Positions 1-12,100 of a DNA stretch of 64,000 nt are shown here, one piece after another. Below the pieces are notes generated by a model. The model worked only from the letters and a program-made list of their open reading frames with translations. It did not search any database and had not been told where the DNA came from. The translations under genes and the position numbers were made by a program. How positions within the stretch are numbered: the stretch's first letter is position 1; every line of letters starts with the position of its first letter. Source of the stretch: Mallotus nudiflorus (taxonomy: Eukaryota; Streptophyta; Magnoliopsida; Malpighiales; Euphorbiaceae); NCBI GenBank assembly GCA_947683625.1, contig CANTUR010000145.1, forward strand, positions 5,535,501 through 5,599,500. Reading direction: 5' to 3'.

Positions 1-230
1 ATATATATACTAGAAATATACCAAAAATAAACCAGGTATATTCCTAGTATATATAAATCCAATATAATTACAAAATAAACTAGAAATATATTTAAAAACA
101 TTTTAAGTATAAATGTTTAATAAAACATGCATATAATTTAAAATATACCAAAAATAAACCTAAGTACTAATTAAATCATTATGCATATTTTATCAAAATA
201 AGCCATTCATTTCTAAAACATGCACCCTAA

Positions 231-233
<3 letters not shown>

Positions 234-274
<41 letters not shown>
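234..274. repeat. (TA)n microsatellite
   Basis: A run of about 20 TA units inside LTR1, next to the segment AAAATAACAACTCAC. Other copies have only a short TATATATA at this place, so the run expanded here. Confidence 0.9.
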
Positions 275-279
<5 letters not shown>

Positions 280-1754
280 ACAACTCACTATTTATTGCGC
301 TCCTCGAGATGGGTCCGACGGGCCTGGTCCACTAGGCTTCGGTCTCAGCGCAATTAAACAAACAAATGATAGCATGACATTAGAATAAATCTATTAGAAT
401 TCCAAAGACTCAATCTAGAATCTTAGACATGGAATCAGAATAGGAATTCAACCAGACATCACGTTTTACAAAAATTCTACTAAAAATCCGAAAAAACCTC
501 CCCTGTAAAATGGATATCTCTCTACTTAAAGAGTAGAGTCGGTCTTGCAAGGAAATACACTTCGAAAATAGACACAGAATTCACAATCACAACCCCTCGG
601 TCGAACTCCAAACTACAATTCACCAACCGAGGTCCACAATTCTCAGAATATTCATAAAATACCAAAAATACCCTTATATAATAGAAATACATTTTATAAG
701 TCCAAATTATATAATTAACCCTAAAACACATTAAAAACCGATAAAAACTCATTTATTTAGAAAAATCGTATAATGTATATATAATTTGAAAATAATTTAT
801 GAAAAATAGTTTTAATTAGTTAAAAATACTAAATCATTTTTAGAAATCATTTTGTACCCTAAATAACTATAAAACCGATTTAATTACATTTTTAGCCAAT
901 TTAATGTAAAATTACCAAAATACCCCTATATATATTTACTAAAATAAATCCAAAAATTCACCAAAAATAATATAATTACTAAAAATTAATTTTCTCAACA
1001 TATATTTCAATAATATCAATAAATATACTTAATTAACCAATTTATTTCAATTAAACACATAATTAACCCTATTTTTCAAAATTACATAAACTTAATAAAT
1101 CCCAAATAACTATATAAAAATTCACAAAAATTACAAATAAATTTCTATAATTCATTTGAACACCTATAATTATCATAAAACAAAATTTCATAATTTAATT
1201 AATTAATTTTTGAAAATTATACAATATTAATAAAATAATAAAAAATACCCAAAAATCAAAATAAATTCCAAAAATTCTAAAAAAATTACAACGTGTATAC
1301 TGAGCTTCTAGGATCAAAGTTTATGAAGGAATTTTTCATGAATTAATCAAATTAGAGCTAAAAAAAATCAAGAACCCTAATAGGCCGAAATTACAAAATC
1401 GAAACCTAGGGAAATCTAGACCATTTTAAGTGAAAAAAAGCTTGGAATCATACTCACCCAAGCTCAAGGAGAAGATAGAGATCAGCGGCGTGAAAAATGG
1501 TGGCCGGAATCACGTCGATCGGAGCTTGATCGATTTTTTACTTCTTTGAGAAAAATTGGTCAAAACTCACCGGAAAAGGGAGCTTCAGGTGTCGGGAATG
1601 GCTGGCAAGGGAGGAGGAAGAATGAGAGGCACACCGACGGCAAGAAAACTGAGTTATAGACGTCGAAATTGATGGAAAACCGATCGGGGAAGAAATGAAG
1701 AAGAAAAGGGCATTTTGGTAAATAATGCAAACTTTTGATTTTTGTTATAAAATA

Positions 1755-1757
<3 letters not shown>

Positions 1758-1801
<44 letters not shown>
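1758..1801. repeat. (TA)n run at the LTR TATA-box position
   Basis: About 22 TA units in LTR1, just upstream in LTR sense of the CT-rich leader. Other copies have a TATA-box-like stretch or another TA run at the same place (33180-33222, 49772-49831, 57510-57527). Confidence 0.85.
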
Positions 1802-1806
<5 letters not shown>

Positions 1807-2594
1807 ACCTTATATTATAATAGTATATGTATTCCCACACACAAATAATACTCACCACACAAATAATTTAATAATTTATACACTTAAAATTAATTAATTA
1901 ATATTAAAACTAAATAATATGTCACGACCCAAACTAGGAGTCATGACCGGCGCTAAGGAACGGGAATTCTTTCGAATCCGGAACCTGTAGCAAGCCTTAG
2001 AAAAATAAAATCATGAAATAAATAATTAAAAAGTATGACATAATTAAAAAATTTTCAAATCAATATAATATAAATACTCCAAATCCTTCTCAATAAAAAC
2101 ATATCTTCGTATAGCAATCAAATATAAATTTTCAGAGTATACAATATTAAAACAATATAATACTCTTTCGATACAATAACACTACTACTACAGTTTCTAG
2201 AATACAAATCAGAGTTCAGAATATACATTTGCATAAAATAGCCGGGACTGAAGAACACCGGCGAGGAACTCTACAACTAAGGTCTGACAATATGGGATCT
2301 CCTGAAAAAAAAATAATTGAGGGGGGTCAGACCTCACTGAGTGAATTATTATACTATATATACATGCAAACTAAACCATAACAATCAGGCATTCTTATAT
2401 ATCTATCTATATACACACATTTCACACGAATGCCAAACTCTGCCTTTATAAATATACTAAATATAGAAAACGTATGTTTTAATTCATGAAGGATCCATAA
2501 AACCCTAATAATAGCAACCTCAAACAATGCCATCATCACTCTAGCCATACAGGCTCACTTGATTCCAAATAGAACACTTATTCCAATCTGGATA

Positions 2595-2829
2595 GCAGAC
2601 TGGCCCTGAGACACTAAGTCGATCGAGCTCCAGCAGTCTGACTGTCAGTGTGATTGGCCCCGAGACCCCTGGTCAACCGAGCTCCAACAATCACACTATT
2701 TTTCACCTCACATCTCTATCAACCCAATAGATAATTCATTCCACTATGGACAGTAGACTGGCCCCGAGACACTAAGTCAATCGAGCTCCAGTAGTTTGAC
2801 TATTAGTGTGATTGGCCCCGCAATCACAC
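2595..2829. repeat. Amplified tandem hairpin module in the LTR
   Basis: Three copies of an approximately 50-bp module with the core CCGAGACAC-AAGTC-CGAGCTCCA lie near 2595-2644, 2648-2696 and 2750-2800. A fourth remnant at 2806-2829 keeps only its paired arms (GTGTGATTG / CAATCACAC). Each copy is flanked by inverted-repeat arms. Most other LTRs here have two copies and element VIII has one. Confidence 0.8.
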
Positions 2830-5278
2830 TATCTATATTACCATTAATCTCAGTCAAATCAATTATAATCACCCAAAATTAACTCCCGATCAACCCTATT
2901 CTTTTGCATCGATACGTACACGGCTCTAGTGTCGCCCACTAGGAAGCACGTTCTATTGATATCCTTCACTTAGAACAAATCATTTATTCTGAAAATAATT
3001 AATGTGGAACGATATTCATAATAATAAAATCAACCATATATATATACCAAAAATATACCTAAAATATAGCCAGTATATTTTGGGTATATATATGTCAAAT
3101 AAAATATGAAATAAACTAAAGATAAATCATTAATATGGTTAAAAACAATTTAAATGAGTAACAATAATATAACATGCATTTTCTTAAAAATATACTTAAA
3201 TATACAAAAGATACACCCTAAGTACACAAATCATTTAATAAAACATTTATGTATAAATATTCATTTAAATATGTGTTTGTGTTTAACATATATTCACAAA
3301 TATACTAAAAATAAACCTAATTATCTAGCATGCATATATCAAAAATAAACCCTAAATATACCACTAATGTGTTAGGTTTAATTTAATAATAAAACATGTA
3401 TTTATTTGGAAATAAATAAAAAATATACCAAAAATAAACTTAAAAATAATTTAAGTGTAGGTTTATAATATAGCGTGCAATTATTTAAGAATAAACCTAA
3501 ATTATACTAATCATTTAATAAAATAATTATGGTTCAATGCACATTTAAATCATGTATAGATGTTAAATTATAACAAACATAAACCTAAATATCTAACATA
3601 TATATATCAAAAATAAACTCTAAATATACCAGTGATATATTAAATGTATATAGAAAATATACAAACATTTATATATCAAGATATACTAAAAATAAACCGA
3701 AAATATACCAAATCATATTATAATTAAATTACTATTTAAACATATAATGAAAATGAAAAATCCTAAGTCATGCATCCTATATGCAATGCATATATATACA
3801 GTATAATAACTCACATGTTAGCGCTCCACGAGATAAATTCGGCGGGCCTGATCCGTTAGGCCTCAGTCTCGGTGCAACTAAACAAACAAATGACAACATG
3901 AATCAGAATAAATTTAACGGAAATTCTAAAGACTCGATCTAGAATTTTAGACACAGAATTAGAATAGGATTTGACCAGACATCATGTTTTACGAGAATTC
4001 TACCGAAAATCCGGTAGAACCTCCCATTTAAAATGGACATCTCTCTACTCAAAGAGTAGAGCCGGTCTTGCAAAGAAAACACACTTTGGAATAACACCAA
4101 ATTCACAACCACAATCCCTCAGTCGGACTCCAAACTACAATTCACCGACTGAGGTTCACAATTTACAAAATAATTATAAAATACCGAAAATACCCTTATA
4201 TAATAAAAATACATTTTATAAATCCAAATTATGTAATTAACCCTAAAACACGTTAAAAGCCGATAAAACTCATTTTATTTAGAAAAATCGTATAATATAT
4301 ATAATTTGAAAATAATTTACGAAAAATAGTTTTAATTAGTTAAAAATACTAAAAATTTTCAGAAATCATTTTTATAGCTCAAATAATTATTAAAACCAAT
4401 TTAATTATATTTTTAGCCAATTTAATGTAAAATTACCAAAATACCCCTATATATATATATATTCACTATAAATGTTCAAAAATTATATAATTACTCAAAA
4501 ATTAATTTCTCAATATATAATTCAATAATATCAATAAATATACTCAATTTACCAATTTATTTCAATTAAACACATAATTAACCCTATTTTTCAAAATTAC
4601 ATAAATTTAATAAATTCCAAATAAATATATAAAAATTCACAAAAATTACAAATAAATTTCTATAATTCATTTCAACTCCTATAATCACCATAAAACACAA
4701 TTTCATAATTTAATTAATTAATTTTCGAAAATTAGAAAATATTAATAAAATAATCAAAAATTCACAAAAATCAAAATAAATTTCAAAAATTCTAAAAAAA
4801 TTACAGCATGTAGATTAAGCTTCCAGGAACAAAGTTTGTGAAGGAAGTTTTCATGAATCAATCAAATTGAAGCTAAAAAAAATTCAAAACCCAAAATGGC
4901 TGAAATGAAGAAATTGAAACCTAAGCAATTCTAAACCAAATCAAGTGAAAAAAAAAGCTTGGAATCACAGTCACCAGAGCTCAATAAGAAGATAGAGACC
5001 AACGGCATCAAATTTGGTGGTCGGAAATGGCTTGATTAGAGCTAAGTCGATTTTTGGCTTCTTTGTGAAAAACCGGTCAAAACTCGTTGGAAAAGAGTGT
5101 TTCAGGTGGTGGAAATGGCTGGAGGTGGAGGAGGAAGGCTGAGGAGCATAGTGACAGTAAGAAAACCAGCTTGAAAATGGCTGGAAATGGAAGAAATGGC
5201 ATTGGGAAGAAGAAGATGCAGGGAGGGGCAAAACTGTAATTTCTGCAAACTTTGATTTTTTTGTTATAAAATAATGTA

Positions 5279-5301
5279 TATATGTATATATATATATATA
5301 T
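5279..5301. repeat. Short (TA)n run at the LTR TATA position
   Basis: TATATATGTATATATATATATATATG-type stretch in the element I left LTR, upstream in LTR sense of the leader. It is the positional equivalent of the longer TA runs in LTR1, IV and V and a plausible TATA region. Confidence 0.6.
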
Positions 5302-5752
5302 GTCCACCTTATATTATAGTAATATATATATTCCCACACACAAATAATACTCACCACACAAATATTTTAATATATTTAATAATTTATACACTTAAAATTA
5401 ATTAATTAATATAAAAATTAAATAATAAAATTAAGGAAATTAATTAAACTCTAATTAATTTAAATAAATACACATATATACATTTTATTGTAGCACTTTA
5501 AAATTATATATGAGTTCATGCAAATTCATAAAATTAGTCAAAATAAATAGTATTAAATTATTTACGTGTCAATTTCCCCGAAAATACAATTCCCGGGAAA
5601 ATTTTACGTAAAGTACTTAAAATAATATAAAATAATTAAAATTAGCTTTAAACAAATAACAACTCTTAAAATATCATAAATATATACAAAAATTATTAAC
5701 ACAGCATATCCTGATGCAGTATAAAAATATTTAAAAAACTTGGGATATTACA

Positions 5753-5768
5753 GTCTTCCCCCTTACAA
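5753..5768 (-). other. Polypurine tract, element I
   Basis: Minus-strand purine run (CTTCCCCCTTAC on the plus strand) directly against the inner end of the 3' LTR. This is the usual place for the plus-strand primer in reverse transcription. Confidence 0.85.
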
Positions 5769-7012
5769 GAATTCGTCCCCGAATTCCAGAAAGAAAATTA
5801 CAAGATCAAGAAGGAAAGAGATACGAGTAAGAAGCTCGCATCTCAACTTCAGTCTCCCACGTATGCTTTTTTACTTTGTTGCTACGTCATGGAACCTTGA
5901 TCATCTAAATCTAGTTCGAACATAACTATCGAGCTTAATAATTTACAATCTCAACTGATTCCTTCTCAAACTTCAGATTTTCATTCAGTTCTATATTGTT
6001 CAACTGTAACATGTGCGAAGTGTCCAAAATACACTCTCTTAAAATCGAGACATAGAACACTGGATGTACATGAAATAGATTTAGAGGCAAAGCCAATTAA
6101 TATGCAATCTTACCGCGTCTCATCACACCACTTTTCGAAGACATCTTCAGAATTACAGTCTTCAATCTGAAACTCCATATCTCTGCATCTAGGATCCATA
6201 TCGCTCTTCTGATCACAATAACTTTCTCTGCTGTATTATGAACCATCTCATATCTAGTTAAGACTTCTTTCCATAAAAACCTCAGGTGGTGTCATTCCAA
6301 TATTGCTATGGTAGCTGTTATTATAAGCGAATTCTACAAGTAGTATATAATCAACTTAGCTACCTTCTAGATCCAAAACACACATCTTCAACATATTATT
6401 TAGTGTCTGGATCGTCCTCTCAGACTATCATCTATCTGAGGATGAAAAGCAGTATTGAAATCCAACCAGGTGTCTATTACTCTCCACAATCTCTGCCAAA
6501 ATCGAAAGGTAAACACTGTACCTTTACCATATACAATGGACACAGGTAGTCCACGCAGGCACACAATATGCTTCATATGCAGCTTAGCCCACTTAACTAC
6601 TGAATAAGGAGCTTCCACTGGCCAAAAATTAGCTAACTTGGTTAATTTGTCTACAGTCATTCCAACGGAATCATATTCACCCTTCAGACGAGGTAACCAA
6701 CCTTAAAAATTATCATAATTCTCTTTTATTTTCACCCAAAGTTTAAAAGAGGTCGAAACTTCCTAGAAAACTTCTGATGTTTAGCTTTCGCCGGCTGGCA
6801 ATTCAAACACTTAGAAATACAATCAGTCACATCCTTCTATAATCCAACCAACTAGTATTGATCCTGAATACTATGATAATTCTTGGTAATCATCTAGATG
6901 TACACTGCAAGTTCATTTCCACAACTTATATAGAATCCCTTTCTTAGATTACAACATCAACCCTGTATCATTAACTTGGGCATCTCCTATTAGCAAATCA
7001 TTCTATGGTTAT

Positions 7013-7150
7013 ATGTCATGATGACATGCTATGATGAATGTCATGATGAGATGATATAATGAAATGTTATGATGAAATGCTAGAATGAAATGTCGTGATG
7101 AAATGCTGTAATGAGATGCTATGATGATATTGAAATGCTATAATGATATA
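7013..7150. repeat. 13-bp minisatellite, about 10 copies
   Basis: Degenerate tandem array with consensus near ATGCTATGATGAA. Most units are exactly 13 bp, one is 12 bp and one near the right end is 19 bp. It sits between the integrase zinc-finger remnant and the RT thumb remnant of element I, where the other copies encode RNase H. No other element in the window has it. Confidence 0.9.
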
Positions 7151-9138
7151 AGGTCTTATCCTCTAAAGTTCACATAACCCTCAGATTAATCAGTCTTCTT
7201 CAGCACTTGGAATCTGTTCTAACAAACATCTGTTCACAAAATCTTCCCATTCTTCTGAGTTATGCGGGTCATAGGAGCTACAATTCTAGAGAATTCTGTT
7301 CAGATTTCCTATGATACCTAATTAAACCCAGAAAATTACAGATCTCAATGGATTCAGTCAGTTTGGACCGCTCAGATGCTGCTTCAATCTTGTATGGATC
7401 AACTCAAATTCTATCTTTAAATGTCACACTTCTGAGAAAAACAACACTCTCCACCCAATGATCACACTTCCTGAATTCAGCATAAGGATGACATTCTCTT
7501 AGTGTCTGTAGTATAGTCCTCAAGTGATATACGTGCCCTTTCATTCACTTCGAATACACTAGTATATCATTAATGAAGACTACTACAAACTGATCCATAA
7601 CTAATGATAACCCGACTTTAAATCAATTTTTAAAAAGAACTGTGCACCTTGTAGCTGATCAGATAGGTCATCTATCCTCAAAAGAGGATACTTGTCCTTC
7701 ACTGTTACCTTGTTCATCTCTCTGCAGTCAATGCACAGTCTCAAGATACCATCCTTCTTCCTTACAACAGGACTAGTGCACCCCAAAGAGAAATATAAGG
7801 TCTGACAAAACCTTGGTCATACAGCTCTCGCAATTGCTCCTACAGCTCTGCAAGAGTCATTCTATAAGGCTACGTTGAAATAAGAGTTATATCAGGAACT
7901 ACATCGATACAGAATTCAATCTCTGTAAGGTGGTAAACCTGGTAACTCACAGGCAATTAAAACATCGGGGAGAGATAACTTCTCCACTGAAGTATACTCA
8001 ACTAGAGCCAGATATTCCTAACAACCCTTTCATATCTCATCAAGATTAATTACACCCAAAAGACTGAATTCACAATAACTCTCTGAATCTCAATTCGCGA
8101 TTTAGATGCCAATATATCAAACTTAATCTTGTAACACACAATTCTACCAGTCTTCTCTTACTCTGAGCAGTAACATCCATAGTTAATTACCTCTCCTTGA
8201 AGGTGGATGGAAGCATCTTAGAAATCCCTCTTTAACTCAAATTATGTGTTGCAGTTAGAACTGACAGTTTCACCATCAAGAGTATAAGAGTGTTTCGTCT
8301 TCATTAGACATTTTCCCAATTCCTTTGTCAAGCATAATCAAACAACTATCAAACTTGACTAAATGATGTCAAGCTTTTATTAGTCTTGGCTATCGTAGTC
8401 ACAATTACTGTAAGTTCAAGTTTAAAAGGAATGCTTGTACTGCTTACAATGACTACCTTAACCCTTAAGTTACAATTGCCTCTAACCTACCCTTATACTA
8501 GATAGGTGTAGTATAGTTGGAACTATAACCACAACTTGAACTTGAAAAGACTGATTATCAATATTGTCTCTATAGAAGAAACAATTCACATTCACTGCGC
8601 TGAAAAGATATGAAAATCAACAGAATTCAAAATATAGAATATACACAGAATTGACATATCTCAAGTTCTCAACTGAAATAGAAATTACATCTATTGTACG
8701 ATCGAAGGTATCAACACTGCATCCTGTGAAACTCCTGTTGTAGAAGCAACATCATTGCAATGCTAAGTCACCAGCTCCTCATTCAGTTATTCCTGCTGTC
8801 AACAACGATCATCAGGCCTTCTAAATCCATCTCTACCCCTACGCCTAACAGGCTGTATAAGGGGGTAGAACCTCATGCTCAGAAGATCAACTATCATCAA
8901 TCTCATTGATCGATGGAGCGATTCACGCTCAAGGCAATCAACAAGGAGAAAAAATAAATAAATAGTTCAAACAATCACAACATCATCAGACACCCTAACG
9001 GTTATGCAAAATTCCTAATGTAAGGAAGACTTTTCAAAGACATGACCGAACCTAATTTAACTGCAGTAGTTTAACAGAAAACATAACTTTGAAAACTAGG
9101 GCCACAACCCAAACAACTAAGCCCTGACACAGAACTCC

Positions 9139-9150
9139 GCTCTAATACCA
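9139..9150 (-). other. tRNA-iMet primer-binding site, element I
   Basis: The minus strand reads TGGTATTAGAGC, one change from the plant initiator-Met tRNA complement TGGTATCAGAGC. It lies four bases from the LTR edge at 9155. Confidence 0.85.
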
Positions 9151-9154
9151 ACTT

Positions 9155-12100
9155 TGTCACAACCCAAACTAGGAGTCATGATCGGCACTAGGGAATGGGA
9201 ATTCTTTTGAATTCAGAACTCGTAGCAAGCCTTAGAAAAATAAAATCATGAAATAAATAATTAAAAAGTATGACATAATTAAAAAATTTTCAAATCAATA
9301 TAATATAAATACTCCAAATCCTTCTCAATAAATAAATATCTTCGTATAGCAATCAAATATAAATTTTCAAAGTATACAATATTAAAATAATATAATACTC
9401 TTTCGATACAATAACACTACTACTGCAGTTTCTAGAATACAAATCAAAGTTCAGAATATACATTTGCATAAAATAGCCAGGACTGAAGAACATCGACGAG
9501 GAACTCTACAACTAAGGTCTGACAATATGGGATCTCCTGAAAAAAAAAATAATTGAGGGGAGTCAGACCTCACTGAGTGAATTATTATACTATATATACA
9601 TGCAAACTAAACCATAATAATCATGCATTCTTATATATATATGTATATACACACATTTCACACGAATGCCAAACTCTGCCTTTCTAAATATACTAAATAT
9701 AGAAAACGTATGTTTTAATTCATGAAGGATCCATAGAACCCTAATAATAGCAACCTCAAACAATCTCATCATCACTCTAGCCATACAGGCTCACTTGATT
9801 CCAAATAGAACACTTATTCCAATCTGGACAGCAGATTGGCCCCGAGACACTAAGTTGATCGAGCTCCAGCAATCTGGCTATCAGTGTGATTGGCCCCGAG
9901 ACCCCTGGTCAACCGAGCTCCAACAATCACACTATTTATCACCTCACATCTCTATTAACCCAATAGATCATTCATTCCACTATGGACAGTAGACTGGCCC
10001 CGAGACACTAAGTCAACTGAGCTCCAGCAGTCTGACTGTCAGTGTGATTGGCCCCGTAATCACACTATCTATCATACCATTAATCTCAGTAAAATCAATT
10101 TAATCAATTATAATCACCCAAAATTAACTCTCACTCAACCCTATTCTTTTGCACCGGTACGTACACGGCTCTAGTGTCGCCCACTAGGAAGCACGTTCTA
10201 TTAATATCCTTCAATTAGAATAAATCATTTATTCTAAAAATAATTAATGTGGAACGATATTCATAATAATAAAATCAACCATATATATATACAAAAAATA
10301 TACCTAAAATATAACCAGTATATTTTGGGTATATATATGTCAAATAAAATATGAAATAAACTAAAGATAAATCATTAATATGGTTAAAAACAATTTAAAT
10401 GAGTAATAATAGTATAACATGCATTTTCTTAAAAATATACTTAAATATACAAAAGATATACCCTAAGTACACAAATCATTTAATAAAACATTTATGTATA
10501 AATATTCATTTAAATATGTGTTTGTGTTTAACATATATTTGCAAATATACTAAAAATAAACCTAATTATCTAGCATGCATATATCAAAAATAAACCCTAA
10601 ATATACCACTAATGTGTTAGGTTTAATTTAATAATAAAACATGTATTTATTTGGAAATAAATAAAAAATATACCAAAAATAAACTTAAAAATAATTTAAG
10701 TGTAGGTTTATAATATAGCGTGCAATTATTTAAGAATAAACCTAAATTATACTAATCATTTAATAAAATAATTATGGTTCGATGCACATTTAAATCATGT
10801 ATAGATGTTAAATTATAACAAACATAAACCTAAATATCTAACATACATATATCAAAAATAAACTCTAAATATACTAGTGATATATTAAATGTATATAGAA
10901 AATATACAAACATTTATATATCATGATATACTAAAAATAAACCGAAAATATATCAAATCATATTATAATTAAATTACTGTTTAAACATATAATGAAAATG
11001 AAAAATCCTAAGTCATGCATCCTATATGTAATGCATATATATACAGTATAATAACTCACATGTTAACGCTCCACGAAACAAATTCGGCAGGCCTGATCCG
11101 TTAGGCCTAAAACCTAAAACACAAAGTCACAAATTACCCTTTTGACAATACTTAAACTTCACTTTAATTTCCCTCAATATGAGAAGACTAAACATAATAA
11201 AAAAAAAAACAAATAAAAGAATGATGATATAAAGAATTGGAAATAATAAATGTTCCTCTAGTGCAAAAACATGGTCATTGGAGATTAGGAAGGCTTTTGA
11301 AATGTGAAAAGGTCAATGTATTTTTGTAACAGTCATCCATTTGGTCATATAGATGAAAGGTTGCAATTCCCAAAATCTCAACTTAATTTAAAAAAATATT
11401 TGCCCACCATTTAATGCTTTAAAATGGAATTTCATAATTTTATTTCTAAACTTGCCATCTTAGAAAACAAACCCCATTAAATGTCTATGAAATAATAAAT
11501 ATACTTGACTTTTTTATCATAGAAAAAAAAAATTATGCTAAACAAAATTTATGGGCATGATCTCGTGTAGTCAAAATCATTTAATAAATGAAATTTGAAG
11601 TAGTAGTAATTCAAAGAGCGCCTTCAAATTAAAGGTAAAATTGTTCCAAAAATAGACGATATGTTGAAGTCCTCTCTTCTAAATGGTGAAGCGGGTTTTT
11701 TGTACTTAACTTTCCTTTTATTCAACTACAATTTAAAGAAAAGAATTTCCACCGATGAAAATAAGTATTGAGCCTCATTGTTCCTTTTAAGATCAATGAG
11801 GGTTAACCCTTGTTAAAGCTATTTTCTTCCTATTGTAACATTTAGTTAGTACATTTATAAGAGTCATAACTATTAGTTATTGAATTTTTAAATGATGTTT
11901 ATGCCCTATTGCATAATAAATCTCATAAACCTAAATCTACTAAAAATGATGATTTTTTTTAATCTAGACATCAAGTTATTATATGTAATAATGGTTGTTA
12001 ATGTCTAAATTTCAACCTAATTTGAATTATCCTTGAGAGATTGGGATGAGGTTCATCTGATTGAGTGTTAATTTTGCATTCCATTTATATCATAGCTCTT

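Larger units (their letters stand above)
1..1919 (-). repeat. LTR1, left piece of a split chromovirus LTR
   Basis: The window opens inside an LTR read in reverse. It shares with the other copies the TATATACTAGAAATATACC-type block, the TTGCGCTCC-GAG segment (about 295-345), the leader segment ending in ACTCACCCAAGCTCAAGG (near 1453) and a long TA run. It stops at 1919, where element I begins. The rest of this LTR continues at 13446. Its outer end (TGTCACGACCC on this strand) lies before base 1, so it could be a solo LTR or one LTR of a longer element. Confidence 0.85.
1920..5752 (-). repeat. Element I 3' LTR (left LTR)
   Basis: Complete 3.83-kb LTR, bounded by TGTCACGACCC at the left and GGGATATTACA at the right, with the purine tract of the internal region directly after it on the minus strand. 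It is about 0.7 kb longer than the LTRs of element VI, partly because a repeated hairpin module (2595-2829) is amplified. The donor-like site has changed from GTGAGT to GTGACT (rc near 4970). The short reading frames inside it are AT-rich and not conserved as proteins. Confidence 0.9.
5753..9154 (-). pseudogene. Element I internal region: gag-pol remnants
   Basis: Read on the minus strand this holds eroded pieces of the same polyprotein as element VI, in a 3.4-kb span instead of 5.0 kb. Recognisable parts are the tail/chromodomain region (about 5760-6240), an integrase core piece at 6400-6660 (TKLANF, FNTAFHPQ), integrase zinc-finger traces (about 6780-6900), RT thumb to fingers (about 7250-7860) with the RT piece at 7601-7786 (RLCIDCREMNKVTVK), and protease traces to about 8450. 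Only a short N-terminal gag trace survives (about 8800-8945). RNase H is absent: its place holds about 350 bp of unrelated sequence including a 13-bp minisatellite. Frameshifts and stops are everywhere, so it is certainly non-coding. From 8450 to 8800 I see only faint similarity. Confidence 0.88.

Noticed and set aside
4230..4245. AACCCTAAAAC-type strings resembling plant telomere repeat, in many LTRs
   Set aside because: They are single units at a fixed place within the LTR, not tandem TTTAGGG arrays.
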